Translations under genes and position numbers: made by a program
Shown here: positions 22,595 through 34,245 of the stretch, piece by piece
Layout of the letters: every line of letters starts with the position of its first letter
How positions within the stretch are numbered: position 1 is the first letter of the stretch
NCBI RefSeq assembly: GCF_040802235.1
Contig: NC_133158.1
Coordinates: forward strand, 161,917,401-161,981,400
Direction of reading: 5' to 3'
From: Manis javanica
Taxonomy: Eukaryota; Chordata; Mammalia; Pholidota; Manidae
Length of the DNA: 64,000 bases
Notes under the pieces: model-generated
The model's input: only the letters and a program-made list of their open reading frames with translations
Database searches by the model: none
Told to the model about the DNA's origin: nothing

Positions 22595-23760
22595 TTAATC
22601 CAAGCTAGACAAGAGCATTAAAACATCCACGGATGCAGAAGATTTCTCTCAAAACAGGGGAGGTGAGGTTCTAAGCCTCACCACTGTTGATCCCCAATAT
22701 CTCACCTGATGGCCCCCCTGCAACTGTGCCTGTCTTAGGTTGTTCCTCCCTTGAGGAATCTTACCCGTCTCTGGCTAACCAGTCATCTTCTGGGGCCATA
22801 CAGGGAGATGTAAAGTTGGTAAGTGAGAGAGAAGCCATATTGTTTGAAAAGGTTAGCTTTTTACTTCTTTGCAGATTTATGCCCTCTGGCTTCTATGCCC
22901 AGCATTTGTCTCGAGGTATCTTTACCACCTGGAGGAATTATGATACTCGGTAACGAATTCTATGTAAGGGTTGTAATTAGGAAGGAAGAAGAAAAGCTAT
23001 AGAGGTAGCATATGGAAGAAAACATGGGAGAATTGATTATTTCTTTGACATATCTTCTTGTAGAGTAACTTAATCATGTGTAGGTTTTAAACTACTAATT
23101 AAATTGCACACACACATTAACATAATAGGAATACAGTTACATAACCAAAGCAGATCTATAATTACCAGCCATCTCCAGTGAAGCCAAGAAAACCAGTTAG
23201 GCACCCTAGGCATTTGTGAAAATTTGTCTATGATATGATGGATATTGTCCAACTGTACTTGAACAGTCTGAGAGAAATCAGACAAATTAAAACAACCCAT
23301 TCCTGGGAACTGTTCACATCCCATATGTTTTTTTAACAGTAGATAGTCTGTAGTTGTAAGATTTTGGAGCGCTACAACTTGCACTTCTCCTAATTCTTGG
23401 TTGAGTTCCAACAGTATAGATCCAGTCAAATTTGTTGTTTTACTGAAAGCACAGGCCAGCTTAGATATCTCCTTCTTCATTCCAGTGGCAAGTCCACGAA
23501 CTGGTGGGATGGATGCAGCTACAACAGCAGCATTGCCTGGATCTTTGTTGAGGTTTTTTGATGATCATCTTCTGGTATGACTCTTCCAGAGAGTGCTGAT
23601 GTTGGAAGTTCTTCATCATATCGTATCTTAGTTCATTTTCTGGGTAGCCAAATTAGGCTTTGATCCTTTGTATAAACACAAACAGACACTTTGCCCACTC
23701 TTTGATATGCCCTTTATACCATTGTGTAGAACTCATTGGAGGTCACCACACAGGAACTGC
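22122..23760 (-). mobile_element. Longer ERV-env-derived element (element B)
   Basis: In minus orientation: env transmembrane coding remnant (23480-23070), then about 0.9 kb of noncoding 3' sequence, AATAAA and an A-rich tail at the left end (T-run at 22122-22130). Upstream of the env piece, to 23760, lies further sequence that may be env surface-subunit relic. A T-run at 23761-23772 marks the other edge. Element B differs from A at many sites right of 22613 (for example 'agcattaaaa' against 'ggcagcaaaa'). No LTR pair was identified, so this may be a retroposed transcript and not a provirus. Confidence 0.7.
23070..23480 (-). pseudogene. ERV env transmembrane-subunit remnant
   Basis: An open stretch of 136 codons from an internal ATG at 23480 to a stop at 23070. 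In order it shows a heptad-rich helical part (LELNQELGEVQ), a segment like the conserved centre of alpha/gamma-type transmembrane subunits (LQNLTTTDYLLLKK), a cysteine loop (GCEQFPGMGCF) followed by NLSD, a Trp-rich pre-membrane part (NWFSWLHW) and a hydrophobic anchor. The loop has the pattern C-X7-C where this class usually has C-X6-CC, so one cysteine is missing. No surface subunit or signal peptide is joined to it in frame. It is a truncated relic; expression or domestication is not shown by the sequence. Confidence 0.75.
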
Positions 23761-23772
23761 TTTTTTTTTTTA

Positions 23773-23930
23773 AGAGAAAGGAATATTATCAGAAAAGTGT
23801 ACCTCCATAGTCGATCATCTGACACCCTTTAAGTGATCAAAATTAAGGATATTTAAACCATGCATTAATCATTGATTTAGAGTTAGTTTTATCCTATCAA
23901 GGAGTAATCCCCCTTTTCTTTCTTTCCTTT
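23773..23930. other. Short unassigned stretch between env element and L1
   Basis: AT-rich, with no clear identity. It could belong to the ERV interrupted by the following L1. Confidence 0.35.
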
Positions 23931-24264
23931 CTTTTTTTTTTTATCTTTAATCTACACTTACATGAAGAATATTATGTTTACTAGGCTCTCCCCTATACCA
24001 GGTCCCCCCTACAAACCACTTTACAGTCACTGTCCATCAGCATAGCAAAATGTTGTAGAATCACTACTTGTCTTCTCTGTGTTGTACAGCCCTCCCCTTT
24101 CTCCCTCCCCCCCTATGCATGCTAACCTTAATACCCCCTTTCTTCTCTCCCACCTCTTATCCCTCCCTACCCACCCATCCTCCCCAGTCCCTTTCCCTTT
24201 GGTACCTGTTAGTCCATTTTTGGGTTCTGTAATTCCGCTTCAGTTTTTCCTTTGTTCTTATACT

Positions 24265-27200
24265 CCTCAGATGAGTGAAACCATTTGGTATTTCTCTTTC
24301 TCCACTTGGCTTATTTCACTGAGCATAATACTCTCCAGCTCCATCCATGTTGCTGCAAATGGTAGGATTTGCCCTCTTCTTATGGCTGAGTAGTATTCCA
24401 TTGTGTATATGTACCATATCTTCTTTATTCATTCATCTACCGATGGACATTTAGGTTGCTTCCAATTCTTGGCTATTGTAAATAGTGCTGCGATAAACAT
24501 AGGGGTGCATCTGTCTTTCTCAAACTTGATTGCTGCCTTCTTAGGGTAAACTCCTAGGAGTGGAATTCCTGGATCAAATGGTAGGTCTGTTTTGAGCATT
24601 TTGATGTACCTCCATACTGCTTTCCACAATGGTTGAACTAATTTACATTCCCACCAGCAGTGTAGGAGGGTTCCCCTTTCTCCACAGCCTCGCCAACATT
24701 TGTTGTTGTTTTTCTTTTGAATGGCAGCCATCCTTACTGTTGTGAGGTGATATCTCATTGTAGTTTTAATTTGCATTTCTCTGATAATTAGTGATGTGGA
24801 GCATCTTTTCATGTGTCTGTTGGCCATCTGTATTTCTTTTTTGTAGAACTGTCTGTTCAGTTCCTCTGCCCATTTTTTAATTGGATTATTTGTTTTTTGT
24901 TTGTTGAGGCATGTGAGCTCTTTATATATTTTGGACGTCAAGCCTTTATCGGATCTGTCATTTACAAATATATTCTCCCATACTGTAAGGTTCCTTTTTG
25001 TTCTATTGATGGTGTCTTTTGCTGTACAGAAGCTTTTCAGCTTAATATAGTCCCACTTGTTCATTTTTGCTGTTGGTTTCCTTGCCCGGGGAGATATGTT
25101 CAAGAAGAGGTCACTCATGTTTATGTCTAAAAGGTTTTTGCCTATGTTTTTTTCTAAGAGTTTAATGGTTTCATGATTACATTCAGGTCTTTGATCCATT
25201 TTGAGTTTACCTTTGTATATGGGGTTAGACAATGGTCCAGTTTCATTCTCCTACATGTAGCTGTCCAGTTTTGCCAGCACCATCTGTTGAAGAGACTGTC
25301 ATTTTGCCATTGTATGTCCATGGCTCCTTTATCAAATATTAATTGACCATATATGTTTGGGTTAATTTCTGGAGTTTCTAATCTGTTCCAATGGTCTGTG
25401 GCTCTGTTCTTGTACCAGTACCAAATTGTCTTGATTACTATGGCTTTGTAGTAGAGTTTGAAGTTGGGGAGTGAGATCCCCCCTACTTTATTCTTCTTTC
25501 TCAGGATTGCTTTGGCTATTCGGGGTCTTTGGTGTTTTCATATGAATTTTTGAATTATTTGTTCCAGTTCATTGAAGAATGTTGCTGGTAATTTCAGAGG
25601 GATTGCATCAAATCTGTATATTGCTTTGGGCAGGATGGCCATTTTGACGATATTAATTCTTCCTAGCCATGTGCATGGAATGAGTTTCCATTTGTTAGTG
25701 TCCCCTTTAATTTCTCTTAAGAGTGACTTGTGGTTTTCAGGGTATAGGTCTTTCACTTCCTTGGTTAGGTTTATTCCTAGGTATTTTATTCTTTTTGATG
25801 CAATTGTGAATGGAATTGTTTACATGATTTCTCTGTCTGCTAGTACACTGTTAGTATATAGGAGTGCAACAGATTTCTGTGTATTAATTTTGTATCCTGC
25901 AACTTTTCTGAATTCAGATATTAGTTCTAGTAGTTTTGGGGTGGATTCTTTAGGGTTTTTTATGTACAATATCATGTCATCTGCAAACAATGACAGTTTG
26001 ACTTCTTCCTTACCAACCTGGATGCCTTTCATTGCTTTGTGTTGTGTTGAGGATTTTTGCATCTGTCTTCATCAAGGATATATTGATCTGTAATTTCCTT
26101 TTTTGTGGTGTCTTTGTCTTGTTTTGGTATTAGAGTTAAGCTGGCCTCCTAGAATGAATTTGAAAGTATTCCCTCCTCTTCTACTTTTTGGAACACTTTG
26201 AAAGGATGGGTGTTAGCTCTTTAAATGTTTTATAAAATTCAGCTGTGAAGGACCAGGAGTTTTGTTCTTAGGTATGTTTTAGTTACCAATTCGTTTTCAT
26301 TGCTGGTAATTGCTCTGTTCAGATTTTCTGTTTCCTCCTTGGTCAGTCTTAGAAGGTTGTATTTTTCTAGAAAGTTGTCCATTTCCTCTAGGTTGTCCAA
26401 TTTATTGGTATATATTTTTTCATAATATTCTCTAATAATTATTTGTATTTCTGTGGTGTCCATTGTTATTATTCCTTTTTTGTTTCTGATTCTGTTTATG
26501 TGTGTACACTCTCTTTTTTTCTTGATAAGTCTGACTAGGGGTTTATCTATTTTGTTAATTTTCTCAAAGAACCAGCTCCTGGTTTCATTGATTCTTTTCA
26601 CTGTTTTATTCTTTCCTATTTTATTTATTTCTGCTCTGGTCTTTATTATGTCCCTCCTTTTACTGACTTTGGGCTTCATCCATTCTTCTTTTTTAGTTTC
26701 TTTAATTGTGAGTTTTGACTGTTTATTTGGGATTATTCTTGTTTCTTGAGGTAAGCCTGTATAGCTATGTCCTTCCCTCTTAGAATTGCCTTTGCTGCAA
26801 CCCATAGGTTTCAGGTGTTGCGTTGTTGTTTTCATTTGTCTCCATGTATTGTCTGATCTCTATTTTAGTTTGGTCATTGATCCACTGATTATTTAAAACA
26901 TGGTGTTTAGCCTCCATGTGTTTTAGGCTTTTTGAATTTACTTTTTGTAATTTATTTCTATTTTCATACCATTGTATTCTGGGAGTTCCTTGATATAATT
27001 TAATGTTTTTGAGTTTATTGAGGCTCTTTTTTGGCCTTGTATGTGATTTATTCTGGAAAATGTCCCATGTACACTTGAGAAGAATGTGATCATGCTGCTT
27101 TTGGTGGAATGTCCTGCAGATATTTGTTAAGTCCATCTGATGTAATGTATTGTTTAGTGCTTCTCTTTACTTACTTATTTTCCATATGGTTGATCCATCT

Positions 27201-27640
27201 GTTGATGTCATTGGTGTGTTAAAGTCTCCTAAATTGAATGTGTTGCAATCTATTTCCCCCTTCAATTTTTTAAACATATTTAGGTGCTCCTATATTGTGT
27301 GCATAGATATTTATAATGACTATATCCTCTTGTTGGACTGACCCCTTTATCATGATGTAATATCCTTCTTTGTTGCTGATTACTTTCTTTGTCTTGAAAT
27401 CTATTTTGTCTGAAAAAAGTACTGCTACTACTGCTGTTTTCTCCTTATTATTTGCGTGAAATATTTATTTCCATCACTTGACTTTTAGTCAGTGTATATC
27501 TTTGTGTCTGAAATGCATCTCTTGAAGGCAGCATGTAGATGGGTCTTGCTATTTTATCCTTGTGCCATTCTATGTATTTTGATTGTTGCATTCAGTCCAT
27601 TTACATTTAAGGTGATTATTGATAGATATGTACTTATTGC
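24265..27640 (-). pseudogene. L1 ORF2 pseudogene (endonuclease-RT)
   Basis: Broken ORF2 pieces in order from right to left: endonuclease region (26780-27136, e.g. MDLTNICRTFHQKQ), linker and RT start (26239-26835), RT palm (25820-26062, with the intact catalytic motif FADD in [11 protein letters not shown]), RT thumb (25538-25756, ILPKAIYRF) and C-terminal zinc-knuckle region (24429-25232, with [18 protein letters not shown]). About 430 bp between RT blocks are missing at about 26045 when compared with 50665-51090. Start and end are approximate. Confidence 0.85.
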
Positions 27641-28113
27641 CATTTCATTAATTGTTTTCTGGTTGTTTTTATACATCCTCTCTTTTCAATTTTTCCTCTC
27701 TTATACTCTTCTCTGATTATTGGATGGATTCCTTTAGTGTTCTGATTAGATTTTCTTTCTTTCTTTCTGTTTGTGTATCTATTGCAGGCTTTAGATTTGT
27801 GATCACTGATGTTCAAGGACTGCTTCCTTACTACATAACAGTCTATCTTAAATTGCTCATTAATCTATTTGAAACACAATCTGGAGGTATTCCCCCCTTC
27901 CCCCTTCTTCCTCTCCTCCTCCACACTTCATGTATTAGGTGTCTTATTCTGCACTTTTTGTGTATCCCTTGACTTCTTTTGTGAGTAGTTGATTTTGTAC
28001 TTGTTTGATATTTCATTGGTCTGCCACTGGTGACAGCTATTTAGCCTTAGAAACATTTCCATATTCAGCAGTCCCTTTAGTATATCCTGTAGGGCTGGCT
28101 TAGTGGGGGTGAA

Positions 28114-28922
28114 TTACTTCAAATTTTGTTTATCTGAAAATTGTTTAATCCCTGCTTCAAAGTTAAATGATAATCTTTCTGAGTAGAGTATTCTTTGTTG
28201 GAAGTCTTTCTGTTTCATTACATTAAATATATTATGCCACTCCCTTCTGGCCTGTAAGGTTTCTGTTGAGAAGTCTGCTGATAGGCTGTTGGGATTTCCT
28301 TCACAAGTAATCTTTTTTCTCTCTCTGGCTGCTTTCAATACTCTCTCCTTGATCTTTGCCATTTTAATTATTATATGTCTAGGTGTTGTCTTTTGTTTGG
28401 GTCTCTCTGTGCTTCCATGCCCTGAGTGTCTATTTCCTTCCCCAGATTTGGGGAGTTTCCAACAATTATTTCCTCAAAGAGACTTTCTCTTCCCTTTGTC
28501 TCCCTCTTCTCCTTCTTGTACCCCTATTATGGGAATATTGTTCCATTTGAATTGGCCACACACAGTTCTCCTACTATTCTTCCTTTCCTAGAGATAGTTT
28601 TTTCTCTATTTTTTGGCTTCATTGTTTTCTTGTTCCTTAATTTCCATATCATTTACAACTTCTTCAACCTGTGAAAGTCTGCTATTAAATCCCTCCACTG
28701 ACTGTTTCATTTCAGATACTGTAGTATTCTTTGGCTCTGAGTGGCTCTTTTGCAGGTCTTCTATCTTTCTGTTTAAGTCCTCCTGAGATTTTGAATATTT
28801 CTCTGTACATCAGTGAGCATGTTTATGACTACTAGTGATTTCAACTTCATCCAGCTCTCTTTCTGGTGTTTTGTCTTGTAGTTTTATTTGGAACATATTT
28901 GTCTGCCTCTTCATCTTTTCAT
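28114..28922 (-). pseudogene. L1 ORF1 pseudogene
   Basis: ORF1p (RNA-binding chaperone of the L1 particle). The C-terminal domain is at 28114-28362 (MAKIKERVLKAARERK, then ARREWHNIFNVMKQK). The N-terminal start is the ATG at 28920-28922. The frame between them is interrupted. Confidence 0.75.
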
Positions 28923-29116
28923 GTTTCCTATGGAGTAATAGATTTATGGTGGAGGCACCCTCTAGTGCCCTGAATCTCAAGACACTTTACTTTCCAGTGT
29001 GGAAGCCCCAGCTGTTAGCCTGCAGTGGGCAGGGTGCCTTTCTGTCTGGCTTGTAGTGATCTCATTTCAGGTAGGCTTTTTGTTTCACTGTACCTTTGTG
29101 ATTGATGCAGAAGTCT

Positions 29117-29695
29117 TTGTTGGAGTTGCTGTGGGTGGGGCCACCCTCTGCCATGCCTGAAGCAGTGGCAAGTGCTACAGGGTTAATGGTGTGTGCAGGC
29201 TGCTGTGTGTCTGCCCAGGCCCACTGACTGGGATCCAGTGCCCTCCAGGGAGGAAGGAGCTCCCAGGGCTGGCTCCTGCAGGCAGTTCCCTGACTGGACC
29301 AAAATGGAGTGAGAAAGCTGAGAGTGTCTCCCTTTGTCTACCCAGCAGCAGTGTCTGATGCCACTTCCATGCCAACTGGGCTGTCAGCTGGTCACACACA
29401 CAGGGAGAAGCCTTGGTGCTGCATTGTTGGAGTTGCTGTGGGTGGAGCCATCCTTTGCCTGGCCTTCAGCAATGGTGGGGGATGCAGGTGGGTGAGACTG
29501 GTGACTGCTGGGAAGCAGGAGCTCCCAGGGCTGGCTCCCACAGGCAGTTTTCTGGCTGGGCAGGAACATGGCCAGGAAATCTGGGAGGGTTCCTCTGCCT
29601 ACCTGGCAGCAAAGTCTGACACCACTGTAGGGCCAAGTGGGATGTCCATAGGCCCTGCTCTGCAGGGAGGAGCCTCTTGGCTGCATTGCCAGTGA
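29117..29695 (-). repeat. Two tandem monomers in L1 5'UTR
   Basis: Unit 1 is 29117-29423 (307 bp) and unit 2 is 29424 to about 29695. Both open with ttgttggagttgctgtgggt. Both contain 'ggagctcccagggctggctc' (29258 and about 29518) and CTACC-GCAGCA-GTCTGA-type text at matching places. In this orientation they form the promoter-side 5'UTR of the L1. Confidence 0.82.
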
Positions 29696-30290
29696 GGGGG
29701 ATGGAATGTGTGGGGCTCCTGAGGTCTCCCAGCCTTTTGGGCTGAGGGTGGGCTGGGGAGGTATCATGCACCTGCCCTTTCTCCTGCCCAGCAAGCTCCA
29801 TCTAACTATCACCTCACTGAGGTGCCTTCACTGTTGGGAAGTCTTTCAAACTGCCCACTTTATTTTTGTCTCAGGGGGGCTGGCAGAGCATGCCTAGTCT
29901 CCCCAGGCAGCTGGAATCTCAGCCTCCCCACGTGTTCCATCTGTCTTTGTTGTCCAGCTAATCACCAGAGCACCACATAATGTGGGTTTGCGCTCCTGGA
30001 GCAGAACTCCAAGGCCAGGTGTTTAGTGATACTTGGCTCCTGTTCTCTCCCTGCTCTGTTCCTCTTCCTCCCACCTGTGGGCTGGGGTTTGGGGAGGGTT
30101 CGGATACTGCCATAACTCAGCTTTGCCACTTTACCCTTTTCTGTGAGGTCTTCTCTTCTTCCCCAGATGTAAGTGGTCAGTTCTGAAGCCTTCAGATCAT
30201 TTTCAGGTTTAGATGTATTTGCTGTATTTGTGTGTTTTATGTGTTTTTGGGGAGGAGGTTCCAGTCTTGCCTTCTTACTCTGCCATCTTT

Positions 30291-30536
30291 TTTCCTATCT
30301 GTAATCAGTTGTTTTTTTTAAAGGTTCTCCCATTAATGTCTATTTGAGATGGTAACCAATTGTCTATATTACGAAGAGTAGTTTCATGGAAAAATTTAGT
30401 TTCCATTTGAAATCATCTGGTGCCACCAAGCAGCTGTCTTGAGAGCTCCAAAGCTTTTTTGAGTGAAAGGTGCAACCAAATTATTTTCATTCTTCCTTTT
30501 GAGGGGTTAATTGTTGATATTATAAATGGTCTCTTC
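30291..30536 (-). mobile_element. ERV pol remnant, left piece
   Basis: This joins, across the sense L1 that follows, to the ERV pol sequence at 32573: the 13-bp duplication aaatggtctcttc is present at both edges. It is likely downstream pol (integrase side), heavily decayed. Confidence 0.5.
30524..30536. repeat. 13-bp L1 target-site duplication, left copy
   Basis: aaatggtctcttc here and at 32560-32572 flanks the sense-strand L1. Confidence 0.85.
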
Positions 30537-32559
30537 AAGATACCAATACATGGAAACACATCCTGTGCTCATGGACAGGAAGAATTAATATTGTCAAAAT
30601 GTCCATCCTGCCCAAAGCAATCTACAGATTCAATGCAATCCCTATCAAAATACCAACAGCATTCTTCAACGAACTGAAACAAATAGTTGTAAAATTCATA
30701 TGGAACCACCAAAGACCCCGAATAGGCAAAGCAATCCTGAGAAGAATAAAGTGGGGGGCATCTAGCTCCCCAACTTTAAGCTCTACTACAAAGCCACAGT
30801 AATCAAGACAATTTGGTACTGGCACAAGAACAGACCCATAGACCAATGGAACAGACTAGAGAGCCCAGATATAAACCCAAGCATATATGGTCAATTAATA
30901 TACAATAAAGGAGCCATGGACATGCAATGGGGAAATGACAGCCTCTTCAACAGCTGGTGTTGGCAAAAGTGGACAGCTACATGCAAGAGAATGAAACTGG
31001 ATTATTGTCTAACCCCATAGATGAAAGTAAACTAGAAATGGATAAAAGACCTGAATGTAAGTCATGAAACCATAAAACTCTTAGAAGACAACATAGGCAA
31101 AAATCTCCTGAATATAAACATGAGCAACTTTTTCCTGAATGCATCTCCTCAGGCAAGGGAAACAAAAGCAATAATGAGCACATGGGAATACATCAACCTA
31201 AAAAGCTTCTGTAGAGCAAAGGATGCCATCAGCAGAACAATAAGGTATCTTACAGTATGGGAGAGTATATTTGTAAATGACATATCTGACAAAGGATTAA
31301 CATCCAAAATATGTAAAGAACTCATGCACCTCAACACCCAAAAAGCAAATAATTCTATTAAAAAATCGGCAGAGGATATGAACAGATAATTCTCCAAAGA
31401 AGAAATTCAGATTGACAGCAAGCATATGAAGATGATCCACATCACTAATTATCAGAGAAATTCAAATTAAAACCACAATGAGACATCACCTCACACCAGT
31501 TAGGATGGCCAGCATCAAAAAGACTAGGAACAACAAATGCTGGCGAGGATGTGCAGAAAGGGGAACCCTCCTACACTGCTGGTGGTTATGTAAGGTGGTT
31601 CAACCATTGTGGAAAGCAGTATGGAGGTTCCTCAAAAAACTAAAAATAGGAATACCATTTGACCCACAAATTCTATTCCTAGGAATTTACCCAAAGAAGA
31701 CAAGTTCTCAGATTCAAAAAGACATGTGCACCTCTATGATGTGTGTTGGGTCATCAGGAAGGTAGTGTAGCTCAGAGAAGACAAATAGGGATTCTGTGGC
31801 ATCTTACCACACTAATGGACAGTGACTGCAATGGGGCATGGGGGGCAACTTGATAATAAGGAGGGTGATGTAATAACCACATTGTTTTTCTTGTGAAACT
31901 TTCATAAGAGTGTATATCAATGATACCTTAATAAAAAAAACAAAAATAAATGTGCACCCCTATGTTTATTGCAACACTATTTACAATAGCCAAGATATGG
32001 AAGCAACCTAAGTGTCCATCAGTAGATGAATGGAGAAAGAGGATGTGGTACATGTACACAATGGAATACTATTCAGCCATAAGAAGAGAACAAATCCTAC
32101 CATTTGCAACAACATGGATGGAGCTAGAGGGTATTATGCTCAGTGAAATAAGCCAGGTGGAGAAAGACAGGTACCAAATGATTTCCCTCATTTGTGGAGT
32201 ATAATAATGAAGCAAAACTGAAGGAACAAAACAGTAGCAGACTCACAAACTTGAAGAAGGATCTAGTTGTTACCAAACGGGATGGGTGGGGGAGGGCAGA
32301 TGGGGAGGGAGGGAGAAGGGGATTGAGGGGTATTATGATTAGTACACATGGTGCAGGGAGGGATCATGGGGAAAACAGTGCAGCTCAGAGAAGACAAATA
32401 GGGACTTTGTGGCATCTTACTACACTGATGGACACTGACTGCAATGGGGTGTGTGGGGGGACTTGGTAATACGGGTGAATGTAGTAAACACAATGTTTTT
32501 CACATGAAACCTTCATAAGAGTGTATATGAATAATACCTTAATAAAAAATTATTTTAAA
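30537..32559 (+). mobile_element. 5'-truncated L1, sense strand
   Basis: About 2.0 kb of L1 3' end. It starts inside ORF2 at the RT thumb ([19 protein letters not shown] at 30599), runs through the C-terminal domain (31120-31389 and 31478-31765) and the end of ORF2 (31950-32204), the 3'UTR and 'aataaaaaat' at about 32541. A 13-bp target duplication is present. Another short L1 insertion interrupts it at 31739-31949. Confidence 0.9.
31739..31949 (+). mobile_element. 211-bp L1 3' end nested in another L1
   Basis: A 3'UTR fragment ending 'ccttaataaaaaaaac' lies inside ORF2 of the outer L1. It is flanked by a 15-bp duplication with one mismatch (atgtgcacctctatg at 31724 and atgtgcacccctatg at 31950). 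Its sequence closely resembles the outer element's own 3'UTR at 32380-32550. Confidence 0.88.
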
Positions 32560-32572
32560 AAATGGTCTCTTC

Positions 32573-33599
32573 GAATCCCACTAGAGATTTATAGGATCAT
32601 AACTTTGGTTAAGGCTGCTCACTTGGCATAATGATCCCCTAGAGCATTTCCTTTAGTTTCTGTTACATTTATTTTTACATTGCTTCAACCTTTCCAGTAG
32701 CCATCTCTAGAAAGTAGGAGTGCATCTAAAAGTTCCTTAAACTTGTCCAGTTTTGAGGGGATACCAGGAGAGGTGAGAAACTCCCTTTGTTTCCAAAGCA
32801 TCCCAAAGTCATGCACTACTCCAAAAGCATATCTGTTATCTGTATATGTTTGCTTTCTTGTCTTTGGCTGTTTGAAAAGCTGTCATAAGTGTAATAAATT
32901 CTACCATCTGTGCTGATTTTACAAGTAGAGGACTATATGCTAAAGGAGAGTTTAGATTAGTGATGATATGTCCTGCTTGGTAACCTCAAGCTTCAGTTTT
33001 GAGGTATGATCTATCAGCAAATAATATTAGGTTAGGGTTCTCAATAGGAATCTCTAGTAGATCTGAGTGAGGTACAAAGTGTTCCCTAAATGAGGTAAGG
33101 CAATCATGATGTTCCCCTTCTTTTGGTAAAGGCAGAAGAGTGGCAGGATTCAGGGTATTGTAGTGGTGAGTGGTAATGTGAGGGTAAGAGTAATAGAATC
33201 TTGTAAGGTATTAATCAGCTGGTTGAAAAGGGTGTGTTCTGCTAGTAGTAATGTCTGAATGGAAAGAGGAAACGTGAAATCAAGTGGGGCAGGGACTAGA
33301 ACTAGTTAAGCAGAAGCTTCAGCAAGTTTTGCAATGACAGTTATCACCCTAAGACAAAGGGGATAAACTTTTCCAGCTGGGTCAAGAGTGAGGTTATAGT
33401 AAGCGATGCTTTTGGTTGTTTATTTGTAGAGGTTGGGGCAGAAGATAAACACTGACCTAGCCATGTTAGTGATGAATAGAACTTGCCTTTAACAGCCTTC
33501 TTTTAACAAAATCCTCATTTTTTGCACATGAAGCAAGTTCCCCTTTCCTTTATGTGTTAACAATATCAACCTGTTTTTAACTGTATAGTCATTAAAAAA
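32573..33599 (-). mobile_element. ERV pol remnant: RNase H and following region
   Basis: The minus-strand translation near 32760-32860 contains RNase H wording typical of class I ERVs (GVVHDFGMLWKQREF). A GDHYAK-like end, corresponding to the usual GN..AD..AA motif, lies near 32625. Stops and frameshifts are frequent. Nothing is recognisable near 33480-33599. Confidence 0.7.
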
Positions 33600-34245
33600 T
33601 CTTATCCCTGATGTTAATTCTCTTATGGATATTTTCTTAATTTCCTTTAAAAAATTAATATGCTTATTTTTAGAACAGTTTTATGTTTATAGAAAATTGA
33701 GCAGATAGCACAGAGTTCCCATATATCACCTCTCTCCCATACATAGTTCCCTCTATTATTAACATCTTGCATTACTATGGTACACTTGTTATAATTAATA
33801 AACCAGTATTGATACATTATAATTAAAGTCCATAGTTTACATTAAGGCTCACTATTTGTGTTGTGTAATTCTGTGAGTTTTGACAAATGCCTAACATCAG
33901 GCATCCGTGCATACAGAGTAGTTTCACTCCCTACCAATCCCTGCTGTTTCCCCTATTTATGCTGCTCCCTATGAATCCCTGGCAACCACTGATCTTTTTG
34001 ATGTCTACAGTTTTGCCTTTTTCAGGATGTTTTATCATTGGATTCACACAGTATGTAGTCTTTTCAGACTACCTTTTTCCATTAGCACTATGCATTTAAG
34101 GTTCCTTCATTTCTTTTCATGGCTTGGTAGCTCATTTCTTTTTTCTTCTTTTTTTATCACTGAATAGTATTCCATTGATGCATATGCCATATTTTGTTTA
34201 TTCATCTGCCTATTGAAGGACATTTTAGTTGCTTTCAGCTTTTGG
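33600..34245 (-). mobile_element. L1 3' fragment, antisense, inside ERV
   Basis: The text 'gagcagatagcacagagttc' and later 'gaatagtattccattgatgc' are parts of an older L1 3'UTR and ORF2 end. ERV pol sequence is present on both sides. Confidence 0.75.

Larger units (their letters stand above)
23931..30290 (-). mobile_element. Near full-length L1, antisense, older subfamily
   Basis: The 3' end lies at about 23931 (T-rich, then 'atctttaatctacac'). The 3'UTR, ORF2, inter-ORF region, ORF1 and GC-rich 5'UTR follow to about 30290, where the minus strand begins with an AAGATGGCAGAGTAAG-type L1 start. ORF2 lacks about 0.4 kb at about 26045. The 5'UTR contains two tandem monomers. All frames are broken. 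No clear target duplication was found. Confidence 0.88.
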
